The translations under genes and the position numbers were made by a program. A stretch of 64,000 nucleotides of DNA, from assembly GCA_029556545.1 (NCBI GenBank), contig JAKQEQ010000037.1, positions 1 through 64,000 of the forward strand. The letters run 5' to 3'. This stretch comes from Candidatus Hydrogenedentota bacterium (GTDB taxonomy: Bacteria > Hydrogenedentota > Hydrogenedentia > Hydrogenedentales > JAGMZX01). Below, one piece after another: positions 8,863-15,784 of the stretch. The notes under the pieces were generated by a model. The model was given only the letters and a program-made list of their open reading frames with translations, was not told where the DNA came from and ran no database searches. Position 1 is the first letter of the stretch; every line of letters starts with the position of its first letter.

Positions 8863-9759
8863 ATGGATGTCGAGTCCGTCAGGCTGGGCTTCTTGCGGGA
8901 GGGGCTGACCGTGCCCCTCGACCGCATGCTTCCAACGAAGCCGGTCAACCCGGCGATGGTCGGTGGGGCGAAGTACGCCGCCATCATGGCGTCGATAAGA
9001 GAGGTCGGCCTTATCGAGCCGCCCGTCGTCTACCCGCTGAAGGGCAAGCCCGGCAGGCACAAGCAATACCTCCTGCTCGACGGGCACATGCGCGTCGAGA
9101 TTCTCAAGGCGCTCGGCCAGACGGAGGTCTTCTGCCTCGTCTCCACAGACGACGAGGCCTACACGTACAACCACAAGGTCAACCGTCTCCCGCCGATCCA
9201 GGAGCACTTCATGATCTTGCGCGCGATTGAGAACGGCGTCAGCGAAGAACGAATCGCCAAGGCGCTCAGCGTGGATGTGGCACGTATTCGCCAGAAACGC
9301 GACCTGCTGAACGGCATTTGCCCCGAGGCCGTCAACCTGCTCCGGGACAAGCCGGTCACCACGAACGGGATGCGCGCGCTTCGGAGGGTAAAACCGGTAC
9401 GGCAGATAGAGATTGCGGAGCTGATGATTGCGACCGGGAACTTCTCTCCCCTGTACGTTTTCGCGCTCATCGCGGCCACGCCGCCGGAACTCCGCGTCGA
9501 GGGTGGCCAAGACAAGCAGACGAACAAGCTCACCCCAGAGGACATGGCCCGCATGCGGCGGGAGATGGAATCGCTGGAGCAGGGCGTCCGTGAGGTCGAG
9601 GAGAGCTACGGCCCGAACATGATGAACCTTGTTCTCGCGCGCGGCTACCTCGCCAAGCTGCTTGGCAACAGCCGGGTGGTGCGTTACCTATCGGCACATT
9701 ACGCCGACATCCTCGCGGAGTTCGAGAAGATCGTCCAGGCATCCTCCCTCGAAAAGTAG
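8863..9759 (+). CDS. ParB/RepB-like protein 2
   Basis: 298 residues; ATG at 8863 has a good GGAAGGAGT site upstream. It has a ParB-like N-terminal domain (LLLDGHMRVEILKALGQ near residues 67-83), an HTH region (SEERIAKALSVDVARIRQKR) and a helical C-terminal half like the RepB plasmid-partition family. It is a diverged relative of the preceding gene, with a DGHMR in place of the canonical GQGR motif. The trio recombinase-ParB-ParB is contiguous with 5-base spacing or overlap, so it is an operon and likely one functional unit. Confidence 0.8.
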   Translation: MDVESVRLGFLREGLTVPLDRMLPTKPVNPAMVGGAKYAAIMASIREVGLIEPPVVYPLKGKPGRHKQYLLLDGHMRVEILKALGQTEVFCLVSTDDEAYTYNHKVNRLPPIQEHFMILRAIENGVSEERIAKALSVDVARIRQKRDLLNGICPEAVNLLRDKPVTTNGMRALRRVKPVRQIEIAELMIATGNFSPLYVFALIAATPPELRVEGGQDKQTNKLTPEDMARMRREMESLEQGVREVEESYGPNMMNLVLARGYLAKLLGNSRVVRYLSAHYADILAEFEKIVQASSLEK

Positions 9760-9902
9760 CCAAGGCCCTTCGCGGTCGTCCCTTGCGTGTCATGCACGTG
9801 AAGCGAAACTCGCAGACTCCTGTCAGGCTTTTCACTTCTATTGCCGGCCAGGCATGTGAACCCTGCGATTGACTCCCGGGAGAGAGAGCCTGTCGCGGAA
9901 TT

Positions 9903-10103
9903 TCAGTCCCGCTCGAAATCCCCGTTTTCGAACGTGGTGGAGTCCTCCACTCGGTCTCGCGCCATGCCGCGCCGCAGCAGCTGCAGGCACAGGGCGAGCA
10001 TCAGCATGCGGGCCTCCGGCGCGTCCAGCGCATTCCGTCCCGGCCATACCTGGCCGCCTTCGGCGACCCGTTCCACGCGTTCCACCTTCGACAGACTGGG
10101 CAT
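9903..10103 (-). CDS. Small hypothetical protein
   Basis: A 66-residue acidic/basic mixed protein starting MPSLSKVERVER, with a good GAGGGGAAACT ribosome binding site. I do not recognise it; residues about 30-50 are a Leu-rich helix. Its first 20 or so bases and upstream region lie in the left inverted repeat; the right copy of the repeat (15373-15509) carries the same ribosome binding site and start but then diverges. That makes this gene the intact member of a duplicated pair. It lies downstream of the integrase on the same strand. Confidence 0.5.
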   Translation of the reverse strand: MPSLSKVERVERVAEGGQVWPGRNALDAPEARMLMLALCLQLLRRGMARDRVEDSTTFENGDFERD

Positions 10104-10217
10104 GCAGTTTCCCCTCGCCACCGGTTTCCGGCTCCGGCGCGTCGCGTGTAGGGCGAGCGCCGCCTCTCCCAAGAAGAGGGCCGCCACCCGGCTGTGAGCG
10201 GCGGTCCAATCGCAATG
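10081..10217. repeat. Left copy of inverted repeat around the integrase block
   Basis: About 130 bp that match the reverse complement of 15373-15509 with only scattered mismatches. It includes a GC-rich stretch with short internal inverted repeats and the ribosome binding site and start of the small gene at 9903-10103. The pair encloses the integrase and its companion operon. Confidence 0.85.
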
Positions 10218-10238
10218 TTCCCGGTGGCCTGCGTGCAC

Positions 10239-11426
10239 TCACCCGTCCGTGCCGGTGAGGTGCTGCGCCGCGACCTCGGCGCGGTCGCGCAGCGCGGTGT
10301 CGGCGAGGTGGCTGTACCGCTGGGTCATCTGGCTCGACGCGTGGCCCAGCGCCTTCTGCACCTCGAAGAGGGTCGCGCCGGACTGCACCATGTGGGATGC
10401 GAACGTGTGCCTCAAATCGTGGATGCGGAAGTCGGAGATCCGGGCGGCCTCCAGCACGGCGGCGAAGGCCCGCTGCGGCTGCATGACGGGCGTGTTCGGC
10501 ATGCGCCCGGGGAACACGAACGGGTGGTCCCCGGCGCGCAGCTGGCGCATCCGCTCTATCTCCGCCCAGGCGGCGCTGGACAGGTAGACCCGGCGCGCCT
10601 TCCCCGACTTCGTCCGCCTGAGGTGGATGGACCGCGTCTCGTCGTCCACGTCCTCCCAGCGGAGCGCGAAGACCTCGCGCGAGCGCAGTCCGCTGAACAG
10701 CAGCGTGCGCAGCCCGGATGCCACCGGGATGTTGTCGCACGAATCGAGCGCCGCGAGGAATCGCCTCACCTCGTCCCTCGACAGGTAGCGCTCGCGGCCC
10801 TGCGGCTCCTGGAACTTCTTCACGCCGATGCAGGGGTTCCTTCCCAGCAGGTCGATCTTCACGGCCCAGTTCAGCATGGCCTTGAGAAGGACCAGATGGT
10901 GGTTGGCCGTCGCCGCCGAAAGCCTCTCCCTCATCTTCGCGTGGAACTGCTGCACGTCGCGCGTGGTGATAGCGTCGATCTGCCTGTCCCTGAAATACGG
11001 CAGCGCGCCGGTGTTGAGGCGGCTGATGATGACGTCCGGCCGCCGCACGGTCGCCCTGGCGTGTTCAAGGTATTGGTCCGCGAAGGCCGCGAAGGTGGGC
11101 ATGCTCTCCCGCTTCTCTTTCGCTTCGGCGGGATTCTCCCCACGCGCCAGCATCGCCTTCATCTCCCACGCGCGGTCGCGCGCCTGCTTCAGGTTCATGG
11201 ACGGCCCGAACTCGCCGAGCCGGATGATCCGCTTGTTGTTCCTCCATCGGTAGCGAAGGAACCAGAATTTCCTCCCCGTCTTCGATACGTTCAGCCTCAG
11301 ACCCACGCACTCGGCGTCGCAGAGCTCCATCTGCGTGGACGAGCTCTCTGGATCATGCGGGGGCAGCGTCTCCAGCGCCTTCTGCGTGAAGCGGAAGCGG
11401 GTCGGGCTCTCGATCATTCTCGGCAT
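10239..11426 (-). CDS. Tyrosine-type integrase
   Basis: A 395-residue integrase. An N-terminal arm-binding domain (residues about 15-105, with KFWFLRYRW and LGEFGP motifs of the phage/ICE integrase arm type) precedes a SAM-like core-binding domain (about 110-200) and the catalytic domain, with R248 (SGLRSRE), H336 and R339 (HDLRH), H362 (LGH) and nucleophile Y371. All five catalytic residues are present. The start at 11426 follows a canonical AGGAGG. It is the natural candidate for integrating the island in tRNA-Ser, although it lies about 10 kb from the left att site and inside an inverted-repeat pair. Confidence 0.92.
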   Translation of the reverse strand: MPRMIESPTRFRFTQKALETLPPHDPESSSTQMELCDAECVGLRLNVSKTGRKFWFLRYRWRNNKRIIRLGEFGPSMNLKQARDRAWEMKAMLARGENPAEAKEKRESMPTFAAFADQYLEHARATVRRPDVIISRLNTGALPYFRDRQIDAITTRDVQQFHAKMRERLSAATANHHLVLLKAMLNWAVKIDLLGRNPCIGVKKFQEPQGRERYLSRDEVRRFLAALDSCDNIPVASGLRTLLFSGLRSREVFALRWEDVDDETRSIHLRRTKSGKARRVYLSSAAWAEIERMRQLRAGDHPFVFPGRMPNTPVMQPQRAFAAVLEAARISDFRIHDLRHTFASHMVQSGATLFEVQKALGHASSQMTQRYSHLADTALRDRAEVAAQHLTGTDG

Positions 11427-11822
11427 GGGTATTCCTCCTTTTTGTTTCGGTTGCTTCTCGTCTGGATGCGGTTGTCTTGTGCGCCAACGTCGGCTTAGTT
11501 CGTTGCACACGGGCGCATTCCCCCTGCAATCAATAGTATGTTCACGAGACGGCCCCGGCCTGACTGTACTCAGACGGGGCACCGGGTCCCGGCGGGTGCC
11601 GCCGGGCTCGCATCTCGCCGGGCGGAGCGGACGGCTGCCAGGGGTCTGGCGGGGCGCGGCGCGGTGCCGCGCCTCCCCTCCCGGTGTCCCCGTGGTGGTC
11701 AGGACCCGGCGCGGTTGCACGGGTGCCACGGGTTCCGGGGGATGGGGGCACGTGACGGTGCGCCGCGCCCCGCCGTCGTGGAGTGAAGTCAGCATCGCGC
11801 CTGCGAACGCGGCGCGATGGGG
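11427..11822. other. 396-bp gap upstream of the integrase
   Basis: The very GC-rich interval between the small-gene operon and the integrase. It holds the integrase ribosome binding site and presumably its promoter. I see no convincing gene, RNA or long inverted repeat in it. Confidence 0.5.
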
Positions 11823-12104
11823 CTACGCGGGCCTGCGGTCCGGATAGTCGCGGTAGTACTCTCGGTCGAGGGCGGCCTCGAAGCGGCAGCGGATGGCCCC
11901 GACATCCAGGAATGTCAAAGCCGCCACGAAGCAGCCGCCATCCTCAAGATGCAGGAGCAATCCGACGTGGTCCACCTCATTCGTCCACTCGACCGAGGCC
12001 ACCCGGCGTCCCTCCAGCTTCGCCGCGAGCGAGGCGAGGTAGTCCCGCCCCTCGTCGCAGCGCAGGAAGCGCGCGATGTCGGCGTGGTCGCTGCCGTCGC
12101 CCAT
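11823..12104 (-). CDS. Small hypothetical protein
   Basis: 93 residues starting MGDGSDHADIARFL; acidic, with a central beta-rich segment (RRVASVEWTNEVDHVGLLLHL). No recognised family. It begins one base after the stop codon of the 172-residue gene upstream, so it is the last member of a tightly coupled minus-strand operon running from 15226. Confidence 0.65.
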   Translation of the reverse strand: MGDGSDHADIARFLRCDEGRDYLASLAAKLEGRRVASVEWTNEVDHVGLLLHLEDGGCFVAALTFLDVGAIRCRFEAALDREYYRDYPDRRPA

Positions 12105-12105
12105 G

Positions 12106-12624
12106 TCACGCGCCCTCCAGCCGCCGCACGCCGCGCCCGTTGAGGGTGACGTACGCCGTGCGGTAGTCGCGCCCGCACCACTCCAGGAAGCGGTCGATGA
12201 CGGACTGCAGCAGCAGGGGCGTGTAGTCGAGCGTGAGGCACAGCCGCTCGTGGCGGGCGTCGTGCTGGCGGAAGAGCCCGCCGGTGAAGCCCGCGTCGCG
12301 GTAGTGCGCCAGCGTGAAGCGGACGCGCCACGCGAAGATGGCGGACGGCCCGAGGCGCGGGTCGCCGCCCGTCGCGAGGCCGTGCAGGTGCCGGGCGCGC
12401 TCCAGGATGGCCTCGGGGGCCATGCCGCGCTGCGCCCAGCCGATGTACTCGCACGAGTCCAGCCCGAGGGCCTTGCTCCTGCGGTGCGTCACGATGTGCC
12501 ACGCGTCCGGGGCGGCGTCGGCCCACGCGATGACCCGCGCGAGCGCGGGGTCGGTCGTGGTGACGTCCGGCCGCCGCTCCGAGCGCCAGACGGTCGTGGT
12601 CCTGCGGAATGTCGTTGCGGTCAT
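12106..12624 (-). CDS. Hypothetical protein
   Basis: 172 residues starting MTATTFRRTTTVWRSERRP, preceded by GGAGGAGT. No membrane segment or catalytic motif is evident. I do not recognise the family. It is followed immediately by the 93-residue gene and preceded two bases away by the 100-residue gene, as expected in a translationally coupled operon of mobile-element accessory proteins. Confidence 0.65.
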   Translation of the reverse strand: MTATTFRRTTTVWRSERRPDVTTTDPALARVIAWADAAPDAWHIVTHRRSKALGLDSCEYIGWAQRGMAPEAILERARHLHGLATGGDPRLGPSAIFAWRVRFTLAHYRDAGFTGGLFRQHDARHERLCLTLDYTPLLLQSVIDRFLEWCGRDYRTAYVTLNGRGVRRLEGA

Positions 12625-12626
12625 GG

Positions 12627-12929
12627 TCAGTACTCCTCCGGCAGCAGCAGGGTCGTGGCCTGCCGCTCGCCGGTCGCCTCGTCGATGACGGCGTCCGTGA
12701 TGATCCACAGCCTGGTTTCGCCCGATATGGTGTAGCTGCTCATCAGGCGCGCGCCCGTCTTCAGCGCGGCGGCGTTCGCCCGCTTGTCCTCGTCGCAGAG
12801 CTCGCCCCAGTCGCCACGGGCGTGGCGCTGGAGGAACTCGATGGGCAGTTGGCCCGCGTCCTCCAGCGCCGCCAGCGCGCCGGGCGTCGCGACGATCCGC
12901 CCGAGGGAGAAGGAAACGGCTTCGCTCAT
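12627..12929 (-). CDS. Hypothetical plasmid-type accessory protein
   Basis: 100 residues starting MSEAVSFSLGRIVATPGAL, with a strong AGGAGG site. The pattern (an N-terminal helix naming a residue block, GDWGELCDEDKRAN in the middle, a beta-strand end with TRLWIITDA) resembles small proteins commonly annotated as plasmid-related proteins of unknown function on conjugative and integrative elements; that recognition is from memory. A 7-bp stem-loop (12966-12990) lies between this gene and the one upstream. Confidence 0.7.
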   Translation of the reverse strand: MSEAVSFSLGRIVATPGALAALEDAGQLPIEFLQRHARGDWGELCDEDKRANAAALKTGARLMSSYTISGETRLWIITDAVIDEATGERQATTLLLPEEY

Positions 12930-13030
12930 GGAACCTCCTCGTGAGTTTGTTGATGGAAAAATGGAGGCCGGAACCGCACTGATTCCGGCCCATCCGCAAA
13001 GTGTTGTGTCGATAGCTGCGGTGCGTCGCC

Positions 13031-13510
13031 TCAGACGGCCCGCGCCTCGGGATGTGCGGCCAGCCACTCGGCCAGCGGCATGCGGCGCTCGACGGCGTAC
13101 ACGACCGCCTCGTTCCCCTCGAATGCGTAGGTGGAGCCCTCGCCCGCGCACTCCAATGCACGGCGAAGCCGCGCGGAGGAGGCGTCCGTCAGCTTCAGGC
13201 GAAGGCCGTATGCCCCGCGCCGCACGGCGATGCGCAGCCGCCGCGCCTCGCGCCGCTCGACGACCTCCACCTGGGAGACGCCGGTGACAACGCGCTCGGG
13301 CCGGTCGGACGCGCTCCAGTGCGGGGGGCGGGCCGGGCTGCCGTCCGTGAGGTGCACGGGCGTGAGGAACTGGCGGCCCGGGTCGGCCATGTCGAGGCAG
13401 CCCCATACGGCGACGCCGCCGCACTCGGCGATCCAGCGCTCGACCTTGGCGGCGTCGCGCGCGCCGACCTCCAGCATGCCCGCCGCCGGAACGCAGATAT
13501 CCGCGCTCAC
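13031..13510 (-). CDS. Hypothetical protein
   Basis: 159 residues, starting at the GTG that overlaps the stop of the preceding gene (GTGA). The frame is open further upstream, but that part is an Arg/Gly-rich shadow of the neighbouring gene, so the overlapping GTG is preferred. The C-terminal half is beta-strand rich. No known family. The next gene starts about 100 bases downstream, after the stem-loop at 12966-12990. Confidence 0.6.
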   Translation of the reverse strand: MSADICVPAAGMLEVGARDAAKVERWIAECGGVAVWGCLDMADPGRQFLTPVHLTDGSPARPPHWSASDRPERVVTGVSQVEVVERREARRLRIAVRRGAYGLRLKLTDASSARLRRALECAGEGSTYAFEGNEAVVYAVERRMPLAEWLAAHPEARAV

Positions 13511-14208
13511 GCTTCGGCCTCTTCGATCGGCATTTCCCCGACGGTTTCGACGGGGTCCGCATCTTCGGCGGGCTCGCGGGAAATGTCCGCAGTGGCGTCC
13601 CCCGGCGGGGCTTCGCCCTCGTCCGCGGGCTTCGCGGGCCGCTTGGCGAAGTTCGGGACCGGCTTCGGCGGATTCAGGGGCACCCGCTCCGCGTCCTTCG
13701 GCACCTTCAGCGCGAGCATGGATTCCTCCCACGCGTCGAGCGTGCCGGGCGACGCGAGTTTCATCATGCCCTTCTTCTCCGCGTCGGATACGAACACGCC
13801 CTCGGATTTCAGGATGGCCGCGCCGAATCCCCCGTTGCAGGAGCTCTGGCCCCTCCATGCGGGCTTCAATATGAGCGTGCCCTTGAACAGGGCCGTGCCC
13901 TTCGGCAGGCCCGCGAGCGCGGCGCGGATGGCCGCCACCTTGACCCACTCCTTCGAGAAGCGCCCCGAGGACTCGTTGGCGTGGATCTGGACCAGGATCT
14001 CGTCGCCCATGCGCCCGACCCGGTAGGTCAGCAGCCCGTCGCCCTTGGGCGAGAGCTTCGACGCGGTGGCGGTCTTCAGCACCGTCACCATCGGCCCCGC
14101 CGCTGCGGTATCGGCCCGGCTGGTCGCGGCATCAGCGCCGCTGTCTTCCGCCGCCTGCGGGGCGGCCTCCGGCGCGGCGTCACCGCGCTTCGTTTTCTTC
14201 TTCGTCAT
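13507..14208 (-). CDS. Hypothetical protein with charged ends
   Basis: 233 residues. A Lys-rich start (MTKKKTKRG) and an Ala/Glu-rich N-terminal tail of about 40 residues lead to a globular middle (residues about 40-175), then a long Pro/Glu/Asp-rich tail. No family recognised. The ATG overlaps the stop codon of the YkvA-like gene (ATGA), and its own stop overlaps the next start (GTGA), so it is translationally coupled on both sides. Confidence 0.7.
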   Translation of the reverse strand: MTKKKTKRGDAAPEAAPQAAEDSGADAATSRADTAAAGPMVTVLKTATASKLSPKGDGLLTYRVGRMGDEILVQIHANESSGRFSKEWVKVAAIRAALAGLPKGTALFKGTLILKPAWRGQSSCNGGFGAAILKSEGVFVSDAEKKGMMKLASPGTLDAWEESMLALKVPKDAERVPLNPPKPVPNFAKRPAKPADEGEAPPGDATADISREPAEDADPVETVGEMPIEEAEA

Positions 14209-14855
14209 GGTTCGTTGTCCCTTTCCTTTGGTTGCGATTCCCTGATGGCTTCGCCGTCTTTGATCTCCTGGGCCGGGACGGGTTCGCCCGCCCCCCGCCC
14301 GCGCTCCACGGGCGCGGCCCCGCGACGCACGCCAGAACGGCGGGCATCGCCAGCGCCGCGATTCGGAGGGGCAGCGGCCTTCCGGCCGCCGCGCCCCCGC
14401 TCCGCTGCTTCCTCGTCTTCGTCATGGTTCGTTGCTCCTTGCCGCCGCCTGTGTCTCGCGGGCGGCTTCCTTGTCCTTGGCCTTCCCGATTCGACCGGCC
14501 CGTCCGCTCCCCTTCCCCCGCCCCACGGCAGCAGGCCCCGCGCGCGCGCCTCGACCGAGGGCGTCACGTAGGCCGCGAGCCGATGCAGCACCAGCCCGAT
14601 GGCCGCCGCGTCGTCCAATAGCCCAATGCCCGGCAGGGCATCGGGCACGGCGTCGAAGGGGTTCACTAGGTACACGAGCGCGGCGGCGATCAGCGCGCGC
14701 ACCCACGCGGGGGTCGATTTGTCGGTGAGCAGGCAGTAGAGAACCAGCGACTGGTGGATGAGGCGCGAACTGGCCCTTCCGGGCAGCCGCGCGATCTTCC
14801 TCCAGAACGCGTCCTCCTTGAAGCCCGCCCCTTTGGTGCTTCCCCCGCGCGTCAT
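14205..14855 (-). CDS. YkvA-like (DUF1232) membrane protein
   Basis: 216 residues. Residues about 35-95 hold the DUF1232 signature: a hydrophobic helix (ALIAAALVYLVNPFD) followed by PDALPGIGLLDDAAAIG. YkvA-family proteins are small membrane proteins of unknown function. The tail from about residue 110 is a long Arg/Glu/Pro-rich region and may be disordered. The ATGA overlaps at both ends support this frame through to 14205, even though another open frame starts at 14425 within it. Confidence 0.75.
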   Translation of the reverse strand: MTRGGSTKGAGFKEDAFWRKIARLPGRASSRLIHQSLVLYCLLTDKSTPAWVRALIAAALVYLVNPFDAVPDALPGIGLLDDAAAIGLVLHRLAAYVTPSVEARARGLLPWGGGRGADGPVESGRPRTRKPPARHRRRQGATNHDEDEEAAERGRGGRKAAAPPNRGAGDARRSGVRRGAAPVERGRGAGEPVPAQEIKDGEAIRESQPKERDNEP

Positions 14856-15226
14856 GACGGCACCTCCGCGTCGCACTCCTCTAGCAGCCTCGCGCGGATC
14901 GCCGGGTCGAGCGCCGGGGAATCGACGACGATCCACGAGATGCCGTACTGGTTGTTGTGCAGGGTGCAGGTGACGAAGCAGCTGTCCTCGCGGTAGCCGC
15001 CCTCGAACAGCGCCTTGCGCAGGCCGTAGCCGACCTCCGCCTCGATCTCCGTCTCGCTCTCGCCGCCCTCGACGAGGATGGCGTAGCCGTCGTCGTCCGG
15101 GTCGTAGGTCTCGCCGTATTCCGCGTACGCCTCGATGAGGCCCTTCACCACGCGGCGCACCGCGTCGCGCACCGGCGGAGACAGGTCCGCCGCCTCCACG
15201 TCCGCCAGACTCTTGAACGTCTTCAT
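14852..15226 (-). CDS. Hypothetical acidic protein
   Basis: 124 residues starting MKTFKSLADVEAADL, with an AAGGAG site. It is strongly acidic in the middle (ETYDPDDDGYAILVEGGESETE) with a beta-rich second half (DSCFVTCTLHNNQYGISWIVV). No family recognised. It is the first gene of the minus-strand operon and overlaps the YkvA-like gene by ATGA. Confidence 0.7.
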   Translation of the reverse strand: MKTFKSLADVEAADLSPPVRDAVRRVVKGLIEAYAEYGETYDPDDDGYAILVEGGESETEIEAEVGYGLRKALFEGGYREDSCFVTCTLHNNQYGISWIVVDSPALDPAIRARLLEECDAEVPS

Positions 15227-15372
15227 GGGCAAAATCTCCTTGGCAGCCAGGTCCTGACCAAGGAGATGATTTGTGTCCGAGGGGCGCTTCGATACGGACG
15301 GAAGGGGCAAACCGTGTGGAAAGGGAGTGTCGGTCTTTCACCTCACGTGCGCAGTATTCCTTTTTGCGCATG

Positions 15373-15509
15373 GCATTGGGTTACCGCTCACAGCCGGGCG
15401 GCGGCCCCTTTCTTGGGAGAGGCGGCGCTCGCTCTTCGCGCGACGCGCCGGAGCCGGAAACCGGTGGCAAGGGGAAACTGCATGCCAAGCGTCTCGAAGG
15501 GAAGGTGGA
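15373..15509. repeat. Right copy of inverted repeat around the integrase block
   Basis: Reverse complement of 10081-10217 with scattered mismatches. It keeps the AAGGGGAAACTGCATG start region of the small gene at 9903 but then runs into the C-rich hairpin, so the gene copy here is broken after about seven codons. The pair marks block C as a unit that was inserted, inverted or duplicated. Confidence 0.85.
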
Positions 15510-15510
15510 A

Positions 15511-15570
15511 CCCCACCCACCCCAACACCCCACCTACGGCCACCAGGTTGAGGTGTTGGGGTGGGTGGGG
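15511..15570. repeat. C/G-rich perfect stem-loop
   Basis: A 19-bp perfect stem: 15511-15529 is C-rich (CCCCACCCACCCCAACACC) and 15552-15570 is its exact reverse complement, with a 22-base loop. There is no T-run on either strand, so it is not a standard intrinsic terminator. The same GGGGTGGGTGGGG motif recurs in and after the downstream genes. Confidence 0.8.
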
Positions 15571-15784
15571 TGGTCCTGTCCCCTGGAACTCATAGCGGTT
15601 GACTTGAATGAAGGATCTCAAAGACCGTAGGATGACAATGACGAAAGTGATCAAGACACCCGAAAATGGGGACTATTCCTTGACAGATTGTAACTCTTGA
15701 TAAGGCAAGGACTAACGAGTATCGCGCAGAAAGCGGGAACAGTCTGGCAGGGAATAGCTCTCTCGGGGGGACCTGCAAACGGAG

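Larger units (their letters stand above)
15227..15784. other. 558-bp gap with repeat copy and G-rich hairpin
   Basis: The divergent interval between the small-gene operon (minus) and the SNF2 gene (plus). It contains the right copy of the inverted repeat (15373-15509) and the 19-bp stem-loop at 15511-15570. Promoters for both directions must lie here. A TTGACA at 15680-15685 is a possible -35 element for the SNF2 operon, without a convincing -10. Confidence 0.6.

Noticed and set aside
14180-14425. 81-residue gene within the YkvA-like gene
   Set aside because: Its start copies that of the next gene, and the ATGA coupling supports the YkvA frame instead. Kept only as a finding.
15680-15710. 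Sigma-70 promoter for the SNF2 operon
   Set aside because: TTGACA is present, but no acceptable -10 at the right spacing, so it is only mentioned in the gap entry.
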